A DNA stretch of 64,000 nucleotides, taken from NCBI RefSeq assembly GCF_022012305.1, contig NZ_JAKLTM010000009.1, forward strand, positions 1-64,000, in the 5' to 3' direction. Of the stretch, positions 8,913-16,299 are shown piece after piece. The first letter of the stretch is position 1. Every line of letters begins with the position of its first letter. The translations under genes and the position numbers were made by a program. Source of the stretch: Ramlibacter paludis (GTDB lineage: Bacteria > Pseudomonadota > Gammaproteobacteria > Burkholderiales > Burkholderiaceae_C). The notes below the pieces were generated by a model. It had not been told where the DNA came from, made no database searches, and was given only the letters and a program-made list of their open reading frames with translations.

Positions 8913-8954
8913 GCCGTTATTTAACATGTTAAATGACGGCGACGCCGGCCGCAA
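8913..8954 (-). promoter_or_regulatory. hpaR operon promoter with HpaR operator
   Basis: A palindrome spans 8913-8940. The inner 16 bp (ATTTAACATGTTAAAT, 8919-8934) are perfect, and flanking GCCGT and ACGGC arms extend it to 13 of 14 matched pairs. On the minus strand, TTGCGG (8949-8954) lies 17 bp from TAACAT (8926-8931), giving a plausible sigma-70 promoter whose -10 box sits inside the palindrome. The hpaR ATG is 11 bp further on. The site fits a dimeric MarR-type repressor. HpaR as its ligand is inferred from position. Confidence 0.75.
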
Positions 8955-8975
8955 GCGGGACTTCCAGTCCGCGGT

Positions 8976-9254
8976 CTACCGCCGAGCTACCCAGTAGATG
9001 GCGCCGGCGTCGCCGTAGCGCTCGGCATGCGGCGTTCCGCGCGCCACCTCGAAGCGCCCGCCGGGCAGCAGGTGCTGCGTGCGCCCGTTCACCGTCAGCC
9101 ACATCTCGCCGGCCACGACCAGCGCATGGGCGTCGAAAGGATGGCTGTGCAGGTCCAGCACCTGGCCCGGCTGCCACTTGCGTTCCAGGACTTCGGAATA
9201 ACCGAGCTCCCGGGACTCGGACTCGAATTCGGCGTAGCTTGGAAGGGTGTCCAT
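8976..9254 (-). CDS. Small cupin-domain protein
   Basis: This 92-residue single-domain cupin has motif 1 as LHSHPFDAHALVVAGEMWLTV around residues 35-55 and motif 2 with LLPGGRFEVARGTPHAERYG. The histidines and the Glu-rich first motif are compatible with metal binding. Function cannot be deduced; such proteins can be sensors, isomerases or storage proteins. It lies upstream of hpaR on the same strand and 22 bp from the divergent radA. Its distance from the hpaR promoter suggests it is a separate unit whose transcript could read into hpaR. Confidence 0.75.
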   Translation of the reverse strand: MDTLPSYAEFESESRELGYSEVLERKWQPGQVLDLHSHPFDAHALVVAGEMWLTVNGRTQHLLPGGRFEVARGTPHAERYGDAGAIYWVARR

Positions 9255-9276
9255 CGTCTCATCTTAGACTCGCCCC

Positions 9277-10656
9277 ATGGCCAAGGACAAGACGATTTAC
9301 AGCTGCACCGAATGCGGCGGCAGCACGCCCAAGTGGCAGGGCAAGTGCCCGCATTGCAATGCCTGGAACACGCTGGTGGAAAGCGTGGCGGAGCCGGCGG
9401 CCAATGCCCGCAACCGCTTCGCCGCGCTGGCGCCGGCTTCCGAGGTCGCCGTCCTCGCCGACATCGAGGCCGCGGAAGTGCCGCGCACGCCCACCGGCAT
9501 CCCCGAACTCGACCGCGTGCTGGGCGGCGGCATCGTCGAAGGCGGCGTGGTGCTGATCGGCGGCGACCCCGGCATCGGCAAGTCCACCCTCTTGCTGCAG
9601 GCGCTGGACGGCCTGCAGCGCGGCGGCGTCCCCACGCTCTATGTCACCGGCGAGGAAAGCGGCGCGCAGGTGGCGCTGCGCTCGCGCCGGCTCGGGCTGG
9701 ACCGCTCGCAGGTCAGCGTGCTGGCCGAGATCCAGCTGGAGAAGATCCTGGCCACCATCGCCGCGCAGCAGCCGGCGGTGGCGGTGATCGACTCGATCCA
9801 GACCGTCTACAGCGACCAGCTCACCTCCGCGCCCGGCTCGGTGGCGCAGGTGCGCGAATGCGCGGCGCACCTCACGCGCGCCGCCAAGGCGGGCGGCACG
9901 ACCATCGTGCTGGTCGGCCACGTGACCAAGGAAGGCGCTCTCGCCGGGCCGCGCGTGCTGGAACACATGGTCGACACCGTGCTCTATTTCGAGGGCGACA
10001 CGCATTCCAGCTTCCGGCTGGTGCGCGCCATCAAGAACCGCTTCGGCGCCGTCAACGAGATCGGCGTGTTCGCGATGACGGAGAAGGGCCTCAAGGGCGT
10101 CTCCAACCCCAGCGCGATCTTCCTCTCGCAGCACAGCGAGCCGGTGCCGGGCAGCTGCGTGCTCGTGACGCTGGAAGGCACGCGCCCGCTGCTGGTGGAG
10201 ATCCAGGCGCTGGTGGACAGCGGCGGCCCCAGTCCGCGCCGGTTGTCGGTGGGCCTGGACCGCGATCGCCTGGCGATGCTGCTGGCGGTGCTGCACCGGC
10301 ACGCGGGCGTGGCCTGCATGGACCAGGACGTGTTCGTCAATGCGGTGGGCGGCGTGCGCATCAGCGAGCCGGCCGCCGACCTGGCCGTGATGCTGGCCAT
10401 CGCGTCGTCGCTGCGCGGGCGGGCCTTGCCCAAGGGCTTCATCGCCTTCGGTGAAGTGGGCCTGGCCGGCGAAGTGCGGCCGGCGCCGCGCGGCCAGGAG
10501 CGCCTGAAGGAAGCCGCCAAGCTGGGCTTCTCGGTCGCGATCGTGCCCAAGGCCAACGCCCCCAAGGGCGGCGGCGGGCGCGACCTCGAGGGCCTGACGA
10601 TCCATCCGGTGGAGCGGATCGAACAGGCGCTGGAGGTGGTGCGGGGGTTGGCCTGA
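9277..10656 (+). CDS. radA: DNA repair protein RadA
   Basis: This 459-residue protein is a branch-migration ATPase acting with RecA in recombinational repair. An N-terminal zinc finger uses C10, C13, C24 and C27. It is followed by a RecA-like ATPase with Walker A GGDPGIGKST near residue 95 and the RadA-specific KNRFG motif (KNRFGAVNEIG) near residue 250. A Lon-protease-like C-terminal domain completes the normal family length. No clear Shine-Dalgarno precedes the ATG. Confidence 0.95.
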   Translation: MAKDKTIYSCTECGGSTPKWQGKCPHCNAWNTLVESVAEPAANARNRFAALAPASEVAVLADIEAAEVPRTPTGIPELDRVLGGGIVEGGVVLIGGDPGIGKSTLLLQALDGLQRGGVPTLYVTGEESGAQVALRSRRLGLDRSQVSVLAEIQLEKILATIAAQQPAVAVIDSIQTVYSDQLTSAPGSVAQVRECAAHLTRAAKAGGTTIVLVGHVTKEGALAGPRVLEHMVDTVLYFEGDTHSSFRLVRAIKNRFGAVNEIGVFAMTEKGLKGVSNPSAIFLSQHSEPVPGSCVLVTLEGTRPLLVEIQALVDSGGPSPRRLSVGLDRDRLAMLLAVLHRHAGVACMDQDVFVNAVGGVRISEPAADLAVMLAIASSLRGRALPKGFIAFGEVGLAGEVRPAPRGQERLKEAAKLGFSVAIVPKANAPKGGGGRDLEGLTIHPVERIEQALEVVRGLA

Positions 10657-10688
10657 AGGGCGGGCCGGGGCTGAGACAATCACGCCCC

Positions 10689-11090
10689 ATGAACTTCCGG
10701 AAATTCATCCCGCCCATCGTGGGCGTCGTGCTCATCGTCGTGGCCTGGCGCAGCTACGGCTGGATGGGCGTGGGCCTGGTGGTGACGGGCATCGTCACCT
10801 GGATGCTGCTGCACTTCACCCGCATGATGAAGGTGCTGCAGCGCGCTTCCAACCGGCCGGTGGGCTTCGTCGACAGCGCCGTGATGCTCAACGCCAAGCT
10901 GAAGCCGGGCGTCAACCTGCTGCACGTGATGGCCATGACCAAGGCCATCGGCGAGCAGCTGAGCGAGAAGGAAACGAATCCCGAGATCTACCGCTGGACC
11001 GACGGCTCGGCCTCCTCGGTCACCTGCACCTTCGACAAGGGCAAGCTGGTGAAATGGGAGCTGTCCCGGCCCGAAACGCCCGCGCCGTAA
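10689..11090 (+). CDS. Conserved small inner-membrane protein
   Basis: This 133-residue protein has two N-terminal transmembrane helices (about residues 8-22 and 25-42) and a soluble C-terminal half rich in charged residues. I do not recognise a characterised family. Proteins of this shape are found between radA and ilvE in related Burkholderiales, so it is probably conserved. It begins 32 bp after radA and ends 51 bp before ilvE, on the same strand. Confidence 0.65.
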   Translation: MNFRKFIPPIVGVVLIVVAWRSYGWMGVGLVVTGIVTWMLLHFTRMMKVLQRASNRPVGFVDSAVMLNAKLKPGVNLLHVMAMTKAIGEQLSEKETNPEIYRWTDGSASSVTCTFDKGKLVKWELSRPETPAP

Positions 11091-11141
11091 AATCGGCGGT
11101 TTCCGCGACCCGGTCGCGACCACCCCCCATAAGGAACTCTC

Positions 11142-12080
11142 ATGAGCCCGGTAGTACCTTCGATGGCCGACCGCGACGGCAAGATCTGGATGGACGGCGA
11201 GCTCGTCGACTGGCGCGACGCCAAGATCCACGTGCTCACCCACACGCTGCACTACGGCTGCGGCGCCTTCGAGGGTGTCCGCGCCTACAACACGGTCAAC
11301 GGCACGGCGATCTTCCGCCTGCAGGAACACACCGACCGCCTGTTCAACAGCGCCAAGATCCTGCGCATGCAGCTGCCCTTCTCCAAGGAGCAGGTCAACG
11401 AGGCGCAGAAGCAGGTGGTGCGCGCCAACAAGCTGGAAAGCTGCTACATCCGCCCGCTCACCTGGATCGGTTCGCAGAAGCTGGGCGTGAGCCCCAAGGG
11501 CAACCAGATCCACCTGATGGTGGCGGCCTGGGCCTGGGGCGCCTACCTGGGCGAGGAAGGCATGCAGCGCGGCATCCGCGTCAAGACCTCCAGCTACACG
11601 CGCCACCACGTCAACATCACGATGACGCAGGCCAAGGCGGTCAGCAACTACAGCAACTCGATCCTGGCCAACATGGAAGCGCTGGACGACGGCTACGACG
11701 AGGCCCTGCTGCTGGATAGCAGCGGCTTCGTCAGCGAAGGCGCCGGCGAGAACGTGTTCGTCATCAAGGACGGCGTGGTCTACACGCCCGACCTGTCGGC
11801 CGGCGCGCTGAACGGCATCACCCGCAACACCGCGATGCACATCTGCAAGGACCTGGGCCTGGAGCTGGTGCAGAAGCGCATCACCCGCGACGAGATCTAC
11901 ATCGCCGACGAGGCCTTCTTCACCGGTACCGCCGCCGAAGTGACGCCCATCCGCGAACTCGACCGCGTGGAGATCGGCATCGGCCGCCGCGGCCCGATCA
12001 CCGAAAAGATCCAGAGCGCGTTCTTCGACATCGTCAACGGCCGCAATCCCAAGTACGCCCACTGGCTGACCAAGGTCTGA
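11142..12080 (+). CDS. ilvE: Branched-chain amino acid aminotransferase IlvE
   Basis: This 312-residue class IV PLP aminotransferase performs the last step of leucine, isoleucine and valine synthesis. Motifs include LHYGCGAFEGVRAY, the lysine in TQAKAVSNYSNS that forms the internal aldimine, and SEGAGENVFVI. The C-terminal ITRDEIYIADEAFFTGTAAE segment is typical of bacterial IlvE. An AAGGA box lies upstream of the ATG. The gene precedes a small zinc-finger gene by 5 bp, an arrangement common in this order of bacteria. Confidence 0.94.
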   Translation: MSPVVPSMADRDGKIWMDGELVDWRDAKIHVLTHTLHYGCGAFEGVRAYNTVNGTAIFRLQEHTDRLFNSAKILRMQLPFSKEQVNEAQKQVVRANKLESCYIRPLTWIGSQKLGVSPKGNQIHLMVAAWAWGAYLGEEGMQRGIRVKTSSYTRHHVNITMTQAKAVSNYSNSILANMEALDDGYDEALLLDSSGFVSEGAGENVFVIKDGVVYTPDLSAGALNGITRNTAMHICKDLGLELVQKRITRDEIYIADEAFFTGTAAEVTPIRELDRVEIGIGRRGPITEKIQSAFFDIVNGRNPKYAHWLTKV

Positions 12081-12085
12081 TCGCC

Positions 12086-12310
12086 ATGAACACCACTGCG
12101 GCCCGCAAGGAAACGGTCATCGAGCTGACCGCCAAGGACCTCAATTCGAACGGCGGCGTCTTCTGCCCCAGCGCCAAGGCCGACATGAAGCTGTGGAACA
12201 ACCACCCGCGGGTGTACCTGGACGTGGCCGGCAGCGGCTCCGCCAAGTGCCCTTACTGCGGCACCGTCTACAAGCTGAAGGAAGGCGAGCATTTCGGCTC
12301 CCACCACTGA
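12086..12310 (+). CDS. CHCC-type zinc-finger protein
   Basis: The 74-residue protein has the conserved zf-CHCC pattern: a first Cys in GGVFCPS, a His in NNHPRVYLD, and the CPYCGTVY pair near residues 53-56. This family is related to a subunit of mitochondrial complex I (NDUFS6). In bacteria it is a small zinc protein of unclear role. It starts 5 bp after ilvE. Its 3' end overlaps the likely extended 5' end of waaF. Confidence 0.85.
   Translation: MNTTAARKETVIELTAKDLNSNGGVFCPSAKADMKLWNNHPRVYLDVAGSGSAKCPYCGTVYKLKEGEHFGSHH
12278..12293 (+). promoter_or_regulatory. Strong ribosome binding site before a probable ATT start of waaF
   Basis: AAGGAAGG (12278-12285) is a strong Shine-Dalgarno, 5 bp before ATT at 12291 in the waaF frame. 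The frame is open from 12279 to the first GTG at 12354 and contains no ATG, GTG or TTG, yet the conserved N-terminal strand of the enzyme is encoded in that stretch. The site lies inside the zinc-finger gene, whose stop is at 12308-12310. Confidence 0.5.
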
Positions 12311-13286
12311 AGGCCGCTCCCTCGTCATCGCGCCGCAGTGGATCGGTGACGCGGTGATGACCGAGCCGCTGCTGCGCCGCCTGCGCGCGCGCGGCGAGCG
12401 GCTCACGGTCGGCGCGTTGCCCTGGGTGGCGCCGGTCTACCGCGCGATGCCGCAGGTGGACGAGGTCATCGACTTTCCCTTTGCCCACGGCGGCCTCCAG
12501 CTCAAGGAGCGCCGCCGCATCGGCCGGCAGCTGCAGGGCCGTTTCGACACGGCCTACGTGCTGCCCAATTCGCTCAAGAGCGCGTTGCTCCCCTTCCTCG
12601 CGAGCGTGCCGCGCCGCGTCGGCTACTTGGGCGAAGCGCGCGTCGGCCTGCTGACCCACCGCCTGAAGAACCCGAAGAACAAACCGCCGATGGTCGCCTT
12701 CTATTCGGCCTTGAGCGGCGAGGGCGGACTCGAGGCGGACGTGCCGCGGCTCTCGCTGCCCGCGGGCGACATCGATGCCATCCTCACGAAGCATGGACTG
12801 GCGCGCGGCGGCTACGTCGTGATGGCGCCCGGCGCCGAGTACGGCCCGGCCAAGCGCTGGCCGCACTTCGGCGCGCTCGCGGCCTTGCTCGATCGGCCCG
12901 TGCTGCTGCTCGGGTCGGGCAAGGAATCGGATCTTTGCGAGGACATCCGTTCCCAGGCGCCTGAGCGTTGCCGCAATCTCGCCGGCCACACCTCGTTGCT
13001 CGAAGCTTTCGCGCTGATCGCCGGCGCCGGCCACGTGGTCAGCAACGATTCGGGGCTGATGCACGTGGCCGCGGCGTTCGGGGTGCCGCAGGTCGCCTTG
13101 TATGGCTCGTCGAGCCCGCTGCACACGCCGCCGCTGAACGAGCGCGCGCAGGTCGTGTGGCTGAAGCAGGACCCCGACTACCAGCCGCCGCTGGATTGCG
13201 CGCCGTGCTTCCAGCGCGAGTGCCCGCTGGGGCATTTCCGCTGCCTCACCGATGTGAGCGCCCAGCGCATCCGCGCCCTGGTGTGA
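12291..13286 (+). CDS. waaF: LPS heptosyltransferase II WaaF (probable ATT start)
   Basis: This GT9 glycosyltransferase adds the second heptose to the lipopolysaccharide inner core at the cytoplasmic face of the inner membrane. Read from 12291 it has 331 residues, close to the family's usual 340-350. The conserved N terminus (LVIAPQWIGDAVMTEPLL) is present only if translation begins upstream of the first GTG (12354). ATT at 12291 with a strong ribosome binding site is the best candidate. Other motifs are PGAEYGPAKRWP, LLLGSGKE and SNDSGLMHVAAAFG. A sequencing error removing an ATG cannot be excluded. The conventional start would be GTG 12354 (310 residues), which would delete the first beta-strand. 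Confidence 0.88.
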   Translation: MSAPTTEGRSLVIAPQWIGDAVMTEPLLRRLRARGERLTVGALPWVAPVYRAMPQVDEVIDFPFAHGGLQLKERRRIGRQLQGRFDTAYVLPNSLKSALLPFLASVPRRVGYLGEARVGLLTHRLKNPKNKPPMVAFYSALSGEGGLEADVPRLSLPAGDIDAILTKHGLARGGYVVMAPGAEYGPAKRWPHFGALAALLDRPVLLLGSGKESDLCEDIRSQAPERCRNLAGHTSLLEAFALIAGAGHVVSNDSGLMHVAAAFGVPQVALYGSSSPLHTPPLNERAQVVWLKQDPDYQPPLDCAPCFQRECPLGHFRCLTDVSAQRIRALV

Positions 13287-13314
13287 GCCCGCACCGCGGA
13301 CTCATGGAATTCCC

Positions 13315-13344
13315 GTAGGGTGGGTTCGCGCAAGCGACCTCACC
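13315..13344 (+). repeat. REP-like palindrome, family B
   Basis: The element has a GTAG head followed by GGTGGGTTCGC, a short loop and GCGACCTCACC. The two arms can pair with two mismatches or wobbles. Family B copies recur as an inverted pair at 56680-56763. It lies between waaF and the next gene. Confidence 0.65.
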
Positions 13345-13372
13345 ATCCATGGCTCGTACACGGAGACAAGCC

Positions 13373-14338
13373 ATGCCTTTGCACCAGGACCCGCGGCTCG
13401 ACCTCACCATGGTCGGTGACTGGGGAACCGCCAACTTCCACACCATCTGGGGCTGGGTGTCGGCGCACCTGCGCTGGCGCTCGGCGCGCCTGTCCAAGTT
13501 CACCGTGCGCACCGGCAGCGCCTACCGCGACAGCGTGGAGCTGGTCGGCATGGGCGAGGCGGACCTCGCGGTGACGACGCCCATCCACGTCGGCGTGCGC
13601 TGGGCGCGCGAAGGCAAGCACTTCTACGGCGGCAAGGCCTTTCTCAACCTGCGCACCCTGGGCCACCTGCCGCAGGACGACCGGCTCACGCTGGCCGTGC
13701 GCGCCGACACCGGCATCCGTTCCTTCGCCGACATCCGCGAGAAGAAGCCGGTGCTGCACATCGCCATGCCGCCGCGCGACGACGACTGCCTGTGCAGCTA
13801 CGTGATCGACCTGGTCTTCCAGGCGCACGGGATAGCTCCCATGGACATCGTGAAGTGGGGCGGCTCCTACTTCGAGCACGAAAATCCGCGCGCGTGCCTG
13901 AAGGCCGCGCAGTCGGGCCAGTGCAATGCGGTGTTCAACGAGGCCATCATGGTGTCGAACTGGACCGAGCTGGTCGGCCAGTACCCGATGAACTTCATCC
14001 CGATCGAGCCGGAAGCGATGCGCATCCTGGTCGACGAGTACGGCTTGCGTCCGGCGGTGGTGGAGAAGGGGCGGCTGCGCAACGAGCACGACGTGCCTTG
14101 CCTGGACTGGTCCAACTGGGGCATCCTGTGCCGCGACGACATGCCCGAGGACGTGGCCTACCGCGTCACGGCGGTGCTGGTGGAGGAGCGCGCGGAGTTC
14201 GAGGCCCGCTTCCGGCACATCCCGGTGCACCAGAGTCCGCTGACCTATCCGATCGATCCGAAGCGCATGCCGCATGGCGTCGACGCGCCCCTGCATCCCG
14301 GCGCCGAGCGCTATTACCGCGAACACGGCTACCTGTGA
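13373..14338 (+). CDS. TAXI/ABC-type solute-binding-like protein without signal peptide
   Basis: This 321-residue protein resembles periplasmic solute-binding proteins of the TAXI TRAP/NMT1 type: LTMVGDWGTANFHTIWGW, then VELVGMGEADLAVTTP and CNAVFNEAIMVSNW. It has no detectable signal peptide, and no TRAP membrane genes are nearby. I chose the ATG at 13373, which follows a GGAGA box by 6 bp. An in-frame ATG at 13349 lacks a ribosome binding site and still gives no signal sequence. It is followed 14 bp later by a second binding protein. The ligand is unknown, and the protein may be a cytoplasmic enzyme or receptor built on the same fold. Confidence 0.6.
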   Translation: MPLHQDPRLDLTMVGDWGTANFHTIWGWVSAHLRWRSARLSKFTVRTGSAYRDSVELVGMGEADLAVTTPIHVGVRWAREGKHFYGGKAFLNLRTLGHLPQDDRLTLAVRADTGIRSFADIREKKPVLHIAMPPRDDDCLCSYVIDLVFQAHGIAPMDIVKWGGSYFEHENPRACLKAAQSGQCNAVFNEAIMVSNWTELVGQYPMNFIPIEPEAMRILVDEYGLRPAVVEKGRLRNEHDVPCLDWSNWGILCRDDMPEDVAYRVTAVLVEERAEFEARFRHIPVHQSPLTYPIDPKRMPHGVDAPLHPGAERYYREHGYL

Positions 14339-14352
14339 AGGAACACGACACC

Positions 14353-15324
14353 ATGCACAAGCTCCTGGATCGCCGCACCGTCCTCGCCGCCGGCGCCGCC
14401 GCCGCGCTGGCGCCTTTCGCCCACGCGCAGACCTATCCCTCGCGCGTGGTCAGCATCATCGTGCCCTTCGGTCCCGGCAATGCCTACGACCTGATGGTGC
14501 GCTACCTCGCGGACCGCCTGCGCGACGCGACCGGCCAGCCCTTCATCGTGGAAGCCAAGCAAGGCGCGCTGGGCGGCGTCGCGGCCTCGTACGTGGCGCG
14601 CGCGCAGCCCGATGGCCACACCTTGCTGTTCGGCGCCAACTCCACGCACGCCGCGAACGTCCACCTGTTCAAGAAGCTGCCTTACGACCCGGTGGCGGAC
14701 TTCGTGCCGATCACCACGCTGGCGACGATTCCGCAGGTGCTGGTGGTGTCGCCCGCGCTGAAGGTGAACAGCCTGCAGGAGCTGATCGCGCTGGCGAAAA
14801 GCCAGCCGGGCAAGCTGAATTACGGCAGCTCCAGCGCCACCGGGCGCATCGCATCGGAGGCCTTCCGGCAACAGGCCGGCATCGATGCCGTGCACGTGCC
14901 GTACAAGACCTCGGCGCAGGCGATCACCGATCTGGTCGGCGGGCAACTGCACTTCCTGGTGACCGACGCGGGACTCGGCGTCGCGCAGGCGCAGGGCGGC
15001 AAGGTGAAGGCGCTGGCCATCACGTCCTCGCGCCGCGTGCCCGCGGTGCCCGACCTGCCGACGATGGCGGAGGCGGGCTTGCCGGGCTACGAGTTCGTCG
15101 CCTGGCTGGCGCTGTTCGCGCCGGCGAAGACGCCGCAACCCATCGTGCAGCGGCTGGCGGAACTCACCAACCAGATCGTGCGCAGCCCGGGCATGGAGGA
15201 GTACCTCGCGAAGATGTACGCCTTGCCGTTCCCGGGAGATCCGGAGTCGCTGCGGGCCTTGATTGCGCGCGACACGGCGCGGTGGGGCGCCTTGGTGAAA
15301 GCGGCGGGGATCGAGCCGGAGTGA
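14353..15324 (+). CDS. Tripartite tricarboxylate transporter (Bug/TctC) substrate-binding protein
   Basis: The 323-residue protein has an N-terminal export signal with a twin-arginine-like LDRRTVLAAGAAA core and a probable cleavage after AHAQ (about residue 25). Bug-family features follow: the YPSRVVSIIVPFGPGNAYD strand and loop, and the PGKLNYGSSSATGR and VHVPYKT segments. Bug proteins are greatly expanded in Burkholderiales, and most, as here, are orphans without TctA/TctB partners. It begins 14 bp after the preceding binding-protein gene, so the two are probably co-transcribed. The ligand is unknown, probably a carboxylate. Confidence 0.88.
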   Translation: MHKLLDRRTVLAAGAAAALAPFAHAQTYPSRVVSIIVPFGPGNAYDLMVRYLADRLRDATGQPFIVEAKQGALGGVAASYVARAQPDGHTLLFGANSTHAANVHLFKKLPYDPVADFVPITTLATIPQVLVVSPALKVNSLQELIALAKSQPGKLNYGSSSATGRIASEAFRQQAGIDAVHVPYKTSAQAITDLVGGQLHFLVTDAGLGVAQAQGGKVKALAITSSRRVPAVPDLPTMAEAGLPGYEFVAWLALFAPAKTPQPIVQRLAELTNQIVRSPGMEEYLAKMYALPFPGDPESLRALIARDTARWGALVKAAGIEPE

Positions 15325-15342
15325 GCCGCGACGGCGCTCCTC

Positions 15343-15376
15343 GTAGGCCGTGGTGAGCGCGCAGCCGAACCGCGGC
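15343..15376 (+). repeat. REP-like palindrome, family A
   Basis: The GTAG head is followed by GCCGTGGT, a loop and ACCGCGGC. The arms form an 8-bp stem with one G-U pair. It fills the gap between the convergent Bug and LysR genes and touches the last base of the lysR-type stop codon, so it may also act as a bidirectional transcript end. Confidence 0.7.
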
Positions 15377-16233
15377 TAAGGCAGCAACTCGATCAAGCGC
15401 TGCAACGCCGTCGACGGCGCGCCGTGCCACACCAGGTGCGTGCGGTTCCTGCGCACCTTGGCCGGCAATTCGTGCTGCCGCACGTCCTGCGCCGACTTCA
15501 TGGCCACCAGCAGCGAGCGCGGCACGACGGCGAATCCCGTGCCGGCCGCCACGCAAGCCACCATCGCCTGGTAGGACGCGAACTCGAGCGTGCGCGCCGG
15601 CAGCACCGGCCCGGCGCCCAGCCACTCCTCCAGCCGCTTGCGGTACGAGCAGCCGTTGGCAAAGGCGATCAGCGTCATGCCCGCGAGGTCGGCGGCGCGC
15701 CGGACTTCCGCCACGTCCTTGCCGGTGACCAGCACCAGTTCCTCCTCGAACACCTTGCGCGACTCCAGCGCGCCGGGCGAGAAGGGCTCGGACACGAAAG
15801 CCGCTTCGAGCTCGAAGCTGGCCACGCGTTGCAGCAGGGCGCCGGTGGTTCCGGTCGCCAGCTCCACCACCACGCCGGGATGCTGGCGGTGGAAGCGCGA
15901 GAGGATGGGCGCGAGGCGGCTGCCCGCCGTGCTTTCCAGTGAACCGATGCGCAAGATGCCCATCGCCCGGCCGCTGCGCAGTTCGTTCTCGGCCTCGTCG
16001 GCGATGCGGAACAGGCGCTGCGCATACGACAGCAGCAGCTCGCCCTCGGGCGACAGCACCAGCCCGCGGCCCTGCTTGCGAAACAGCGACGTGCCCAGGC
16101 GCTGCTCCAGCTGCTTGATGCGCGTGGTGACGTTCGACTGCACGCGATTCAGTTTCTGCGCCGCGCGGATCACGCCGCCTTCGGCCACCACGGTGCGAAA
16201 GATGTCCAGGCTGTCGAGGTCCAAGCTTCTCAT
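15376..16233 (-). CDS. LysR-family transcriptional regulator
   Basis: This 285-residue LysR regulator has an N-terminal winged helix-turn-helix (residues about 5-65, GGVIRAAQKLNRVQSNVTTR as recognition region) and a type 2 periplasmic-binding-like effector domain. It is transcribed divergently from the MFS/CMD pair. A 7-bp inverted repeat with a 16-bp spacer sits between the two starts, so it probably controls that pair. The effector is unknown. Confidence 0.9.
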   Translation of the reverse strand: MRSLDLDSLDIFRTVVAEGGVIRAAQKLNRVQSNVTTRIKQLEQRLGTSLFRKQGRGLVLSPEGELLLSYAQRLFRIADEAENELRSGRAMGILRIGSLESTAGSRLAPILSRFHRQHPGVVVELATGTTGALLQRVASFELEAAFVSEPFSPGALESRKVFEEELVLVTGKDVAEVRRAADLAGMTLIAFANGCSYRKRLEEWLGAGPVLPARTLEFASYQAMVACVAAGTGFAVVPRSLLVAMKSAQDVRQHELPAKVRRNRTHLVWHGAPSTALQRLIELLP

Positions 16234-16245
16234 GGCGAGAACGGT

Positions 16246-16275
16246 GCTCCAGATTTATTCATTTGTGCCTGGAGC
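16246..16275. promoter_or_regulatory. Candidate LysR-type operator
   Basis: GCTCCAG (16246-16252) and CTGGAGC (16269-16275) form perfect 7-bp inverted arms separated by 16 bp in the 66-bp gap between the divergent LysR gene and MFS gene. The AT-rich spacer and position fit a LysR-type recognition site. No footprint evidence is possible from sequence alone. Confidence 0.5.
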
Positions 16276-16299
16276 CGATTCTGGATTCAATCGAAGGCC

